From NCBI GenBank assembly GCA_022484565.1, contig JAKVKZ010000016.1, positions 1-51,135 of the forward strand: a stretch of DNA of 51,135 nucleotides. Reading direction: 5' to 3'. A program made the position numbers and the translations under genes. This document shows, piece by piece, positions 17,043 through 26,239 of the stretch; within the stretch, counting starts at the first letter, position 1, and each line of letters starts with the position of its first letter. Under the pieces are notes generated by a model. That model did not search any database and was not told the DNA's origin. It saw only the letters and a program-made list of their open reading frames with translations. This DNA comes from Muribaculaceae bacterium. GTDB taxonomy: Bacteria; Bacteroidota; Bacteroidia; Bacteroidales; Muribaculaceae.

Positions 17043-17077
17043 AAAAAAATCCCGCCGGCTTCAATGAGGCCGACGGG
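17043..17077 (-). terminator. Intrinsic terminator of glgB
   Basis: On the minus strand CCCGTCGGC and GCCGGCGGG form a 9-bp stem around a 9-base loop, followed by A and seven T. It lies about 30 bases past the glgB stop. Confidence 0.85.
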
Positions 17078-17108
17078 TTTAAAGCAATCAATTATGGAAA
17101 CTGGAAAA

Positions 17109-19136
17109 TTATTTCTTTGTCTTTTTTGCGGGGCACAGACGCAGCACTTGCGCTGAGCGTGCCGGCAGATAGAGTTTCAGCCATCCCAGTCCGTTGGGCG
17201 CGTAAAGCGGGTCGTCGGAGGTTAGGTGATGCACTTTCTCGTCGATGTTGCCGTAGCCACCGTATTTTGGCTGGTCGGTGTCGAACACTCCGTCGTATTC
17301 GCCGATTGGCGCGAGAATTCCGTAGTCGGTGAACGAGCGCGACGGGCTGAAATTGAAGATAAACACGAGGTCGCCACGCTTGAAGGCGAGCACTTGGTCA
17401 TCGTCCTTGTCCCATAGCTTCTGCACCGGAGTGGCTTGGAAATCCTTTGTGCCTCCAATCAGATGTATCATGTCGTTGTCGAAGTTGTTGAGATATTGGT
17501 ATTTCAAGTCCTTGCGGTCAACCAAATCCCATTGGCGGCGTGCGTATTTGTACGACCACCCGTTGCCTTCCCTCGGGAAATCAATCCATTCGGGATGCCC
17601 GAACTCGTTGCCCATGAAGTTGAGGTAAGCACCGTTGATTGTGGAGCAGGTGACGAGGCGAATCATCTTGTGCAGCGCTATTCCGCGTGCCACTGTCATA
17701 TTGTCGTCGCCCACCATCATGTGCCAATACATATCAGCATCGATGAGCCAGAAAATCAATGTTTTGTCGCCAACAAGCGCTTGGTCGTGGCTTTCGGCGT
17801 AGCTCACGGTCTTTTCGTCGGCGCGGCGGTTGGTGAGTTCCCAGAATATTGCTGTCGGGTGCCAATCCTCGTCCTTTTTCTCTTTCAATGTCTTTATCCA
17901 GTAGTCGGGGATGCCCATTGCCATGCGGTAGTCGAATCCTATTCCGCCGTCATCCACTTTTGCGGCAAGTCCTGGCATTCCGCTCATTTCCTCGGCTATG
18001 GTGATGGCGTTGGGGTTAACCTGATGGATGAGTTTGTTGGCAAGGCTCAGGTAGGTTATCGCGTTGGTGTCCTGGCTGCCGTTGTAGTAGTCGTCGTAGC
18101 TGCCGAAAGCCTGCCCTAGTCCGTGGCTGTAATAGAGCATCGAAGTCACGCCGTCGAAGCGGAAACCGTCGAATTTGTATTCCTCAAGCCAGAATTTGCA
18201 GTTGGAGAGCAGGAAATGGATAACGGCATTCTTTCCGTAGTCGAAGCAGAGCGAATCCCAAGCCGGGTGTTCGCGCCGTCCGTCGCCGTAGAAGTATAGA
18301 TCGTAGCTGCCGTCGAAGCGTCCAAGGCCTTCCACCTCGTTCTTCACGGCATGTGAATGCACGATGTCCATAATAACGGCTATGCCGCGGCAGTGCGCAT
18401 CGTCGATGAGGTGCTTCAGGTCGTCGGGCGTGCCGAACCGGCTTGATGCGGCGAAGAAACTCGACACATGGTAGCCGAATGAGCCGTAGTAGGGGTGCTC
18501 CTGAATTGCCATAATTTGTATGGCGTTGTAGCCGTCAGCCTGAATGCGCGGCAGCACATTGGTGCGGAATTCGTCGTAGGTGCCTACACGTTCCTCCGTG
18601 GTGGCCATGCCTATGTGGCACTCATAAATCATCAGTGGCTTCACATTAGGCTTGAAATTCTTCATTTTGAATTTGTAGGACTTTTCGGGTGCCCACACCT
18701 GTGCGGAGAATATCAGCGATTCAGGGTCCTGAACCACTCGGGTGGCGTAAGCCGGAATGCGTTCGCCGTCGCCTCCGTCCCAGTGAACATGAAGTTTATA
18801 TAAATCGCCGTGGCGCATCTGGTCGTGGTCGAGATGAATCTCCCAAGCACCGTTGTCGATGCGCTTCATGCGGAAATCTTCAGTCTCTTTCCAATCGTTG
18901 AATGTGCCGACAAGATATATGTCGGTGGCATTCGGTGCCCATTCGCGGAACACCCAATTCTGCCCGTCGCGGTGAAGTCCGAAGAAATTATGGGCATTGG
19001 CAAAGTCGGAGAGCGTACCGCCGCCGTTGCAAAGTTCCTGTTCCTTGCGCTCAACATCGCCATGACGGCCTTCGATGACTTGTGCGAAAGGCTCGAGCCA
19101 CGGGTCATTTTTTAATATCTGAAGTTCTTTTTTCAT
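17109..19136 (-). CDS. glgB: 1,4-alpha-glucan branching enzyme (GH13)
   Basis: A 675-residue cytoplasmic enzyme that cuts alpha-1,4 chains and rejoins them as alpha-1,6 branches in glycogen. A CBM48-like domain occupies about 50-155 (NWVFREWAPNATDIYLVGTF), followed by the GH13 barrel: nucleophile Asp at about 328 in FRFDGVTSMLYY, acid/base Glu at about 382 in TIAEEMSGMPG, and the stabilising Asp in SYAESHDQALVGDK. A C-terminal beta domain ends the protein. The length and motifs resemble the eukaryote-like branching enzymes seen in Bacteroidota. It is divergent from the GH31 gene, and each has its own promoter in the 229-base gap. No other glycogen gene is in the window. Confidence 0.95.
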   Translation of the reverse strand: MKKELQILKNDPWLEPFAQVIEGRHGDVERKEQELCNGGGTLSDFANAHNFFGLHRDGQNWVFREWAPNATDIYLVGTFNDWKETEDFRMKRIDNGAWEIHLDHDQMRHGDLYKLHVHWDGGDGERIPAYATRVVQDPESLIFSAQVWAPEKSYKFKMKNFKPNVKPLMIYECHIGMATTEERVGTYDEFRTNVLPRIQADGYNAIQIMAIQEHPYYGSFGYHVSSFFAASSRFGTPDDLKHLIDDAHCRGIAVIMDIVHSHAVKNEVEGLGRFDGSYDLYFYGDGRREHPAWDSLCFDYGKNAVIHFLLSNCKFWLEEYKFDGFRFDGVTSMLYYSHGLGQAFGSYDDYYNGSQDTNAITYLSLANKLIHQVNPNAITIAEEMSGMPGLAAKVDDGGIGFDYRMAMGIPDYWIKTLKEKKDEDWHPTAIFWELTNRRADEKTVSYAESHDQALVGDKTLIFWLIDADMYWHMMVGDDNMTVARGIALHKMIRLVTCSTINGAYLNFMGNEFGHPEWIDFPREGNGWSYKYARRQWDLVDRKDLKYQYLNNFDNDMIHLIGGTKDFQATPVQKLWDKDDDQVLAFKRGDLVFIFNFSPSRSFTDYGILAPIGEYDGVFDTDQPKYGGYGNIDEKVHHLTSDDPLYAPNGLGWLKLYLPARSAQVLRLCPAKKTKK

Positions 19137-19204
19137 GCGTTAGTGGTTATAGATTATTGAATCATACATCTTTAATTTTTTGTCTGAACAACTTTTACAA
19201 GTAA

Positions 19205-19234
19205 CAAAAGTAGGAATATTTCCTGACAAACCAA
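19205..19234 (-). promoter_or_regulatory. Promoter of glgB
   Basis: On the minus strand TTG at 19234-19232, 19 bases, TACTTTTG at 19212-19205. The leader is about 60 bases. Confidence 0.65.
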
Positions 19235-19296
19235 CAACTTTATGCGAAAAATTTCCTTTTATCTTCTGAAGCACGTGAAATAGCTGCGAAATGGAA

Positions 19297-19326
19297 TTGA
19301 AATTCAAATAAATTTCCGTAAGTTTG
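19297..19326 (+). promoter_or_regulatory. Promoter of the GH31-regulator pair
   Basis: TTG at 19297-19299, 19 bases, TAAGTTTG at 19319-19326. It places the GH31 start downstream at 19366 and rules out the in-frame TTG at 19324, which lies inside the -7 box. Confidence 0.65.
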
Positions 19327-19365
19327 CCGTCAGATAAAATAAAAGTAAACAAATTAATACCTGAT

Positions 19366-21807
19366 ATGAAACCAATGATGATTCATTTACGCGCTTTTGC
19401 CTTTTTGATGGCTGTTGCGCTTGTTTCAGTAAGTGCCGTTGCCTCAGGGCTTGGCGTCGTGAAGAATTTTAAGGATAAAGGCGGAACTGTAACGCTGAAT
19501 TGCAGCCATGGCGAATTGCTTATCACTCCCATGACCGATGGAATTGTGCGCGTCGCCGCTTTGCCTGCTGGCTGCAAGGCCAAAATAGCTCCTTCAGCCA
19601 CCGTGGTGCTGAAATCCGTAGCCAAACATTCTGTAGCCGATGCCGGCAGCCAAATCGCAATAAAGATTGGTGGCGGTCTTGAAGTGAATGTTGACAAGGC
19701 TACTTCCGCCATCACTTACAGCGTGGGCGGAGTGAAAATGCTTGCTGAGGCCGACGGAATCGACAATAGCGGCAACGAAAAGACGGCTACTTTCCGCTCC
19801 GATGCCGACGAGGCTTTCTATGGCTGCGGCGAGCGCGGCATAAGCTATAATCTGCGCGGCGATTCGCTGATAATGTTCAATAAGCAGAATTATGGCTATG
19901 GACATGAGGCCCGCACCGCCCAGATGAACATCACCGTGCCGCTTTATATCTCCTCGAAGGGCTACGGCGTGCTTTTCGATGATTACACGGCGTCCAAGCT
20001 GATTCTCCAAAATCCTGTGAAGTACGTCACCAATACCCGCAAGGCTTTGGCCTACTATTTCATATCCTCCTCCGACAGAAACATTGCCGGTGTCGTAAAG
20101 AATTACACTTTGCTCACTGGCCGTCAGGATTTGGCACCTTTCTGGTCGCTCGGCTACATCACCTCAAAATATGGCTATCACACTCAAAAGGAGACGCTTG
20201 GCGTTATCGATACTCTCCGTCGTGAGAATTATCCTGTCGATGCCATTGTGCTTGACCTTTACTGGTATGGCAAGGAAACTGACATGGGGCGTTTTGAATG
20301 GAACACCCAGCAGTGGCCCGACCACAAAAAAATGCTTGCCGACTTACGTGCCGACGGCGTTAAGACTATCATAATCTCGCAGCCTTACATTAATAAGATA
20401 GGTGCTATCGACAATTACAATATGATGGCGAAGGCCGGACTTCTTGCCACCGACTCCGTGGGCCGCGTGCATGATGTCCACACTTGGGTGGGCGATGCCG
20501 GTATGCTCGATGTCAGCAATCCTAAGACGCGCGAGTGGCTGTGGAACCGCTATAAACTGCTTACCGATGAGGGCGTGAGCGGTTGGTGGGGCGACCTAGG
20601 CGAGCCTGAGGTGCATCCTCTCACAGTGCGCCACAACAATGGCGAGACAGCAAGCGAATATCATAATGTTTATGGCAATGTCTGGAGCCAGATTATCTAC
20701 GATGGCTTCCGCAAGGATTATCCCAACACCCGACTGATGACACTGATGCGTGGCGGTACTGCCGGCTTGCAGCGTTTCTCGGTGTTCCCGTGGTCAACCG
20801 ATGTTGGACGCAGTTGGGGCGGACTTCAGTCGCAAGTGCCAATTATGCTCAATTCCGCCCTTAGCGGCATGGGCTACATGTCGAGCGACGTTGGCGGATT
20901 TGCCGTTGACCCGAAAAATCCAGTCGATGCCGAACTTTATGTGCGCTGGCTTGAAATGGGACAGTTCATCCCCGTTCTCCGCACCCACAGCACCGTTTGG
21001 GCTGAGCCTTATCACTACACGGCTGCCGGTTATCAGAATCTTTTCCACAAAATCATCAGCGACCGCTATGCTTGGTTGCCATATAATTACACGTTGGCCT
21101 ACGAGAACGCCACCACTGGCGCTCCTTTCGTCCGTCCGCTTAATTTCTACGATGCAAGCGATAAAGTCGCCAATAATTGCGTAGATGAATACATGTGGGG
21201 CGACAATGTGCTTGTTGCTCCTGTTCTGGAGCAGGGCGCGATTGTCCGTGACGTGTATTTCCCGAAAGGAACTTGGATTGACATGAACAATCCTGCCAAG
21301 ACTTATGTCGGTCCCCGCACCGTCACTTACCGCACTCCACTCGACATTCTGCCTCATTTCGCACGTGCCGGCTCATTCATCGTCAAGAACAGCGGCACAA
21401 TGAAGAGCACTGAGGATTTCGATGACTCACGTCTCGATGTGGTTTACTATCACGGCAACGGAAGCGGCAAATACACACTTTTCGACGACGACCGCACAAG
21501 CACTAACACCATAGCCAATGGCCAGTTCCAACTCATTCATTTCACTTCCGATGAGTCCAACGGGTCACTCCGTATGAATGTGAAGGCTGAAGGCAGCTTC
21601 AAGGGTATGCCTGCAAAGCGCAATCTCGTTTTCACCATTCCTGCTTCGGTCAATCCCAAGTCGGTGAAAATTAATGGCGAAAAGATTGATATATTGAACG
21701 AAAGCAATAAGAACACTAAGGCATACGTATTCCTTCCGTCGGATTCCTCATTGTGGATTGCCGTTGACTGGAATTATGCGCCGATAGAGATAACTGTTGA
21801 AAATTAG
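19366..21807 (+). CDS. Glycoside hydrolase family 31, secreted
   Basis: An 813-residue exported enzyme with a signal peptide (AFAFLMAVALVSVSAVASG). An N-terminal beta domain (to about 240) contains FYGCGERG. The GH31 barrel follows, with the likely nucleophile Asp410 in GWWGDLGEPEVHP and the likely acid/base Asp479 in PWSTDVGRSWGG; LMRGGTAGLQRFSV and SSDVGGFAVD are further family stretches. C-terminal beta domains end the protein. GH31 enzymes release alpha-linked glucose or xylose from chain ends; alpha-glucosidase and alpha-xylosidase cannot be told apart by eye. It is followed after 48 bases by the PUL-type regulator, so the two are probably co-transcribed. Without a Cys lipobox it is likely periplasmic. 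Confidence 0.9.
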   Translation: MKPMMIHLRAFAFLMAVALVSVSAVASGLGVVKNFKDKGGTVTLNCSHGELLITPMTDGIVRVAALPAGCKAKIAPSATVVLKSVAKHSVADAGSQIAIKIGGGLEVNVDKATSAITYSVGGVKMLAEADGIDNSGNEKTATFRSDADEAFYGCGERGISYNLRGDSLIMFNKQNYGYGHEARTAQMNITVPLYISSKGYGVLFDDYTASKLILQNPVKYVTNTRKALAYYFISSSDRNIAGVVKNYTLLTGRQDLAPFWSLGYITSKYGYHTQKETLGVIDTLRRENYPVDAIVLDLYWYGKETDMGRFEWNTQQWPDHKKMLADLRADGVKTIIISQPYINKIGAIDNYNMMAKAGLLATDSVGRVHDVHTWVGDAGMLDVSNPKTREWLWNRYKLLTDEGVSGWWGDLGEPEVHPLTVRHNNGETASEYHNVYGNVWSQIIYDGFRKDYPNTRLMTLMRGGTAGLQRFSVFPWSTDVGRSWGGLQSQVPIMLNSALSGMGYMSSDVGGFAVDPKNPVDAELYVRWLEMGQFIPVLRTHSTVWAEPYHYTAAGYQNLFHKIISDRYAWLPYNYTLAYENATTGAPFVRPLNFYDASDKVANNCVDEYMWGDNVLVAPVLEQGAIVRDVYFPKGTWIDMNNPAKTYVGPRTVTYRTPLDILPHFARAGSFIVKNSGTMKSTEDFDDSRLDVVYYHGNGSGKYTLFDDDRTSTNTIANGQFQLIHFTSDESNGSLRMNVKAEGSFKGMPAKRNLVFTIPASVNPKSVKINGEKIDILNESNKNTKAYVFLPSDSSLWIAVDWNYAPIEITVEN

Positions 21808-21855
21808 CCGTTATTCTATATCCGTAAGTCCTTAATTCTTAAATAATACGATTTA

Positions 21856-24759
21856 GTGTCCATAACACGAAAATTTAATATTAACGTTGGCGTAAGGCGC
21901 ATTTTATGCGTCGTGCTGCTTTCGTCTATTGGTTTTTGCGCTATGGCGCAGTGGAGCCATTTCATCACTAACTATTCTCACGGCACAAAGGGGGCACAGA
22001 CTTGGCAGATTGCGCTCTACAACGATAATTGGGTGTATTTCGCCAACCGCAATGGCGTATTGCAGTTCGATGGCGACAACTGGAGCGATTTCCACGTCAC
22101 CAACGGCCTTGATGTGCGCTCGGTTTACGTTTCACGCGATGAAGGCAGAATTTATGCCGGCGGAATCAATGAATACGGCTATTTCCAGCCCGATGAGCAT
22201 GGTGTGATGAAATACACAAGGCTCAACAAGACTTTCAAGAAAAGCGAATTCCTTAATAATATATGGGGCATTTTTGAGGCTAACCACATAATTTATGCGC
22301 AGGGCGACACCCGTGTGCTTCGTCAGGAAGGCAACAAGGTGACCGTTGTGGAGACCCACATGAAGCTGGATTGCACCAATTTGATTAATGAGGTGCTATA
22401 CATCGGCGGCGAAACAGGACTTTATATGCTTGTTGGGCGCAGAATCATTCCTGCCAACGGTGCCGAGGCTCTAAGCGGGAAGCGTATCCGCGGCATTTTC
22501 CCTTATCGTGAGGGGATGCTCGTAGTCACTGCCTACAACGGCATATATTTCTATGATGGAAATGTGGCGAAAAAACTCAACACAGGCCTTGAGGCATTTA
22601 TGACTGGCAACGAGGTTTTCTGCGCTGCCGTCTTTGGCGATAAGATTGCTGTGGGCACTGTGCAGAAGGGCGTTGCCATCTACAATATTTCCGATGGCTC
22701 GGTCGATTTCTACGACGAGAGCAATGGCCTTCAGAACAACACCGTGATTTCGTTGGCTTTCGACAGCCGCGGCAATTTGTGGGCTGGCCTTGATTCGGGC
22801 ATCGACTATATTTGGCTCGACCTGCCGCTCACTTGCCTCAGCAGTTACCAACATTCCATCGGTTCCGGCTATGCTGCTGCATTGTCGGGCAATATGCTGT
22901 ATCTTGGCACTAACCGCGGACTTTTCCTTACTCCTTATCTCTCGTCGCCTTCCTCAACTGCTGGCGACATCAATTTTGTCCCGCAGTCGGGCGGACAGGT
23001 GTGGGGCTTGGAGCGTGCCGGCAATGATTTGTTTTGCCTTCACGACCGTGGCCTGTTCCTTGTGAAGGGCACTCAGCTTCAGCGTATAGGCAATTGCGTG
23101 GGAGTGTGGAGTTTGCAGCCTATGGCTGACTGCTCTGGACGGTATTTTGTGGGCTGTTACGACGGACTTTTTGTGCTGGAGAATATTAATGGCGCCTGGA
23201 CCATAACTAAGCGTGTTGGCAATTTGTTTGAAAGCCTTTACAATTACGTCCAGTCGTCGCCCGATGAGCTTTGGGTACGCAGCGACGGCAATGGCGTGCT
23301 TTACGTGAAGATTGATTTGGCCACCATGACGGCGGTGAATAAAAAGATGTACGGGATTGCGTCGGGATTTCCGTCGATTCTGCATGTTGATGTCAGCAAG
23401 GTTGGCAATAAGGTGCTTTTCAGCACTGTGAAAGGTATTTACACTTACGATAAGAAATCCGACCGCATCGTTTATGATGCCGCCATCAACGGCAAGTTGT
23501 CGGGTGATATCGAGTATTCGCATCTCTTGGAGCATAATGGCTATATTCTTGGGCTTTCGCACAATCAGATTATTCGCACAAAAGTTTCCGGCAATTCTCC
23601 TGCCGAGGTCATTCCTATGCTGCCTTCAAAAATTGAGCAGTTGCGTGGTTGGGAGACTATTTATCCTATTTCTGATTCCGTGTATGTGCTTCCTAATTAT
23701 TATGGCTTTGCTTTTCTTGATTTTTCAGCCAAGCGAAGTCGCTCGTTGAGCCGCAATTTGGCGTTTATCAGCAGTGTGCTGATTTCTTATCCTAAGGATT
23801 CGGTGATTTACACGGGCAATTATCTGAAGCGCAAATATGTGCCAGAAATTCCGTATTCACTTAATTCCCTGCGCTTTGAATATGGCACTTCCAATATTAT
23901 GGAGACTGGCACGGTGCAGTATCAATGCCGTCTGAAAGGGCAGGAGGGCTGGAGCGACTACACCACATCGCTAACAAAGGAGTACACCAATCTCACGGAG
24001 GGTAAATATACTTTCGAGGTGAGGGCGGTTTCGAGCAACGGAATTGAGAATACCGACGAATTCACGTTCAGGATTTTGCCACCATGGTACCGTTCGTGGT
24101 GGGCTTACTGCTTCTATCTGCTTGTTATTGTTGCTGCTGCCCGTTATGCCTTGTATCTTGAGAGTAGCCGTGTGGAGCGTAAAAAGGAGATTGTGGCACG
24201 CGAAAAGGATAATCTTCTCAGCCAGCAGCAAAAGGAGTTTGAGCGCGAGGCGGAGCAGAAGGAGCATCAGATTCTTGAACTCGAACAGGAGAAATTGCGC
24301 AATGAACTCGACCACAAATCACAGGAAATGGCGAATCTGCTGCTGAATTTCTCGCGTAAAAATGAGGCACTGACCATGATTAAGGAGGAATTGATGAAAA
24401 TTTATGCGAAACTGAAGATTTCATCTACTTCCACCGAGGCTAAACAAATGTTAGTGACTCTCAATAGCCAGATTGACACCAATATGCAGTCGGACGACTT
24501 GCTGAAACGCATTGAGGACCAGTTCGACCTTGTGCATAATGGCTTTACCAAAAAACTCAGAGCGGCATATCCTGAACTTACACAAAAGGAATTACTGATG
24601 TGCGTTTACCTGCGTATGGACTTATCCACCAAGGAAATAGCTCCGCTACTCAACATCTCGGTGAGAGGCGTGGAAACTATGCGCTACCGTATCCGCAAGA
24701 AATTTGATATCGACCGTGAAGCTAATCTTTTCGATTTTTTGAGCAAATTCAGTGATTGA
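21856..24759 (+). CDS. Membrane-spanning PUL-type regulator: propeller and Y_Y_Y sensor with LuxR-type HTH, no kinase
   Basis: A 967-residue protein beginning with GTG. A signal/anchor sequence (RRILCVVLLSSIGFCAMAQ) leads into a long beta-propeller region (about 35-650) with two-component-regulator propeller-like repeats such as NGVLQFDGDNWSDFHVTNGL and SLAFDSRGNLWAGLDSGIDYI. A Y_Y_Y domain with VQYQCRLKGQEGWSDYT and KYTFEVRAVSSNG follows at about 670-740, then one membrane segment (about 748-770), a long charged coiled coil (about 775-870), and a C-terminal LuxR/GerE-like helix-turn-helix (about 905-950) with LTQKELLMCVYLRMDLSTKE and NISVRGVETMRYRIRKKF. Hybrid two-component PUL regulators have the same sensor but carry kinase and receiver domains; here these are absent. 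It should sense an oligosaccharide in the periplasm and bind DNA directly, and it lies just upstream of the PUL operon it probably controls. Confidence 0.88.
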   Translation: MSITRKFNINVGVRRILCVVLLSSIGFCAMAQWSHFITNYSHGTKGAQTWQIALYNDNWVYFANRNGVLQFDGDNWSDFHVTNGLDVRSVYVSRDEGRIYAGGINEYGYFQPDEHGVMKYTRLNKTFKKSEFLNNIWGIFEANHIIYAQGDTRVLRQEGNKVTVVETHMKLDCTNLINEVLYIGGETGLYMLVGRRIIPANGAEALSGKRIRGIFPYREGMLVVTAYNGIYFYDGNVAKKLNTGLEAFMTGNEVFCAAVFGDKIAVGTVQKGVAIYNISDGSVDFYDESNGLQNNTVISLAFDSRGNLWAGLDSGIDYIWLDLPLTCLSSYQHSIGSGYAAALSGNMLYLGTNRGLFLTPYLSSPSSTAGDINFVPQSGGQVWGLERAGNDLFCLHDRGLFLVKGTQLQRIGNCVGVWSLQPMADCSGRYFVGCYDGLFVLENINGAWTITKRVGNLFESLYNYVQSSPDELWVRSDGNGVLYVKIDLATMTAVNKKMYGIASGFPSILHVDVSKVGNKVLFSTVKGIYTYDKKSDRIVYDAAINGKLSGDIEYSHLLEHNGYILGLSHNQIIRTKVSGNSPAEVIPMLPSKIEQLRGWETIYPISDSVYVLPNYYGFAFLDFSAKRSRSLSRNLAFISSVLISYPKDSVIYTGNYLKRKYVPEIPYSLNSLRFEYGTSNIMETGTVQYQCRLKGQEGWSDYTTSLTKEYTNLTEGKYTFEVRAVSSNGIENTDEFTFRILPPWYRSWWAYCFYLLVIVAAARYALYLESSRVERKKEIVAREKDNLLSQQQKEFEREAEQKEHQILELEQEKLRNELDHKSQEMANLLLNFSRKNEALTMIKEELMKIYAKLKISSTSTEAKQMLVTLNSQIDTNMQSDDLLKRIEDQFDLVHNGFTKKLRAAYPELTQKELLMCVYLRMDLSTKEIAPLLNISVRGVETMRYRIRKKFDIDREANLFDFLSKFSD

Positions 24760-24865
24760 GGCAAATTCTTCATTGCATTAAAAACTGTAAATGAAGAGAT
24801 ATTTTTGCAAACCTGAATTAATTATTTGTAAATTTATTATTTGATTTTCAGTATTATATGATTTT

Positions 24866-24908
24866 TTGACGTATTTTTGACGTATTTATTTTTTCTTATT
24901 GACGTATT
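24866..24908. promoter_or_regulatory. Candidate operator: three TTGACGTATT direct repeats
   Basis: Copies at 24866-24875, 24877-24886 and 24899-24908, spacing 11 and 22 bases, so all three lie on one face of the helix. They are about 55-97 bases upstream of the expected transcription start of the PUL operon, right after the regulator gene. Confidence 0.65.
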
Positions 24909-24949
24909 CATGTAGAACTAAAATTTAACCGCTTGGAATTTTATTGGAT

Positions 24950-24957
24950 TACATTTG
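24950..24957 (+). promoter_or_regulatory. -7 box of the PUL operon, weak -33
   Basis: TACATTTG matches TAnnTTTG, but there is no TTG at 19-21 bases upstream. A start near 24963 gives a leader of about 124 bases before GH16. The weak -33 fits a promoter that needs an activator. Confidence 0.6.
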
Positions 24958-24965
24958 CATCGTGA

Positions 24966-24990
24966 TTTGCGGTGAAAACCATTCCGCAAA
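24966..24990 (+). other. Hairpin at the 5' end of the PUL mRNA leader
   Basis: TTTGCGG at 24966-24972 pairs with CCGCAAA at 24984-24990 around an 11-base loop, immediately after the expected transcription start. It may stabilise the 5' end; no T-run follows, so it is not a terminator. Confidence 0.5.
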
Positions 24991-25086
24991 AAGGTAGATT
25001 AACATAAACTGTGGGCATTACCTAAGTATATATTTATGAATGTTGAAAACTTCGGATGTCCTTAAATTAATTTGAAACTTATACAG

Positions 25087-26190
25087 ATGAAACAAAAAAT
25101 TGCATTACTATTTTTATTGGTCATTTTAATGACTGCATGTGGCGGCAGCAGCAATAGCGGCAGTGATGAACCTGCAAGTGCTCCAACTGTTTCCACTGAT
25201 TCTTCAAGTATTAATGTGGATTACCAGAAACATTCTGTGACTTTGAACGTTACGGCAAGCGACGGCTGGGACATCTCTGTTGACCAGACTTGGTGTTCTT
25301 TGTCGGTTTCCGGTGGGTTGAAAGGCACCACATCCGTTGTGATTGACATTTCAGCCAATCCGAACACCACGGCACGCACGGCTACAATATTGGTTAAGTC
25401 GGGTACTACCCGCAAAAACATCACCGTCACTCAGGGCTTCCAGAAAGTTGATATTGATCCTACCATCGTCACTCCAGCTGGTTACACGCTTGTTTGGCAC
25501 GATGAGTTCAACGATGCGCGCCTCGCCGGTGGCAAGCCTGCACTGCCGAGTTCCGAGTGGTGGTATGAGACCGGCAACAGCGGTTGGGGCAATAATGAAT
25601 TGCAAAATTACATCGCTGGTCATTCCGGCACCGACACGTGTGCCATGATTTCCGACGGTACTTTAAAGATAAAAGCAAAGAAAGTTGGTTCTGAAGTGTA
25701 TTCTGTTCGCATGAACACGAATAAGAGTTGGAAGTACGGGTATTTTGAGGCCCGCATGAAACTTCCTACCGGTAAGGGAACGTGGCCTGCTTTCTGGATG
25801 ATGCCGAAGAATTTCACGGCTTGGCCTGACGATGGCGAAATCGACATCATGGAGGAAGTGGGCTACAATCCTAATTATGTGTCATCCTCAATTCACGTGA
25901 AATCCACCGACAAGACTTTGCAGAAGTTCCTCGACGGAGCGCAGACGGGATTCCATACTTATGCTTGTGAATGGACCGACAAATACATCAAGACTTACGT
26001 AGATGGCGTGCTGCTGTTCACTTACACCAACGATGGCACAGGCAAAGATTCATGGCCTTTCGATGCAGCCTTCTACTTGAAGCTGAACCTCGCATGGGGC
26101 GGCAATTGGGGTGGAGCTAAGGGTGTTGACGAGACTATCCTGCCTGCCACATTTGAAGTGGATTATGTCCGCGTATTCCAAAAGCAATAA
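25087..26190 (+). CDS. GH16 endo-beta-glucanase lipoprotein with BACON domain
   Basis: A 367-residue lipoprotein. The signal peptide ends in the lipobox MTAC, followed by GGSSNSGSDEP, a tract typical of surface-exposed lipoproteins. A BACON domain occupies about 35-120 (VTLNVTASDGWDISVDQTW), which spaces the enzyme away from the membrane. The GH16 domain runs from about 135 to the end. Its catalytic motif GEIDIMEEVG has the nucleophile Glu251, Asp253 and acid/base Glu256 (E-x-D-x-x-E). NSGWGNNELQNY is the conserved front motif of laminarinase-like members. It should cut internal beta-1,3 or mixed beta-1,3/1,4 bonds at the cell surface. It is the first gene of the six-gene operon. The start is ATG 25087; an in-frame TTG at 25072 is less likely. 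Confidence 0.92.
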   Translation: MKQKIALLFLLVILMTACGGSSNSGSDEPASAPTVSTDSSSINVDYQKHSVTLNVTASDGWDISVDQTWCSLSVSGGLKGTTSVVIDISANPNTTARTATILVKSGTTRKNITVTQGFQKVDIDPTIVTPAGYTLVWHDEFNDARLAGGKPALPSSEWWYETGNSGWGNNELQNYIAGHSGTDTCAMISDGTLKIKAKKVGSEVYSVRMNTNKSWKYGYFEARMKLPTGKGTWPAFWMMPKNFTAWPDDGEIDIMEEVGYNPNYVSSSIHVKSTDKTLQKFLDGAQTGFHTYACEWTDKYIKTYVDGVLLFTYTNDGTGKDSWPFDAAFYLKLNLAWGGNWGGAKGVDETILPATFEVDYVRVFQKQ

Positions 26191-26239
26191 ATTTTAGTTT
26201 TACCATAAGTGTTTTCAAATAATTCTTAAAATCTTTTTC

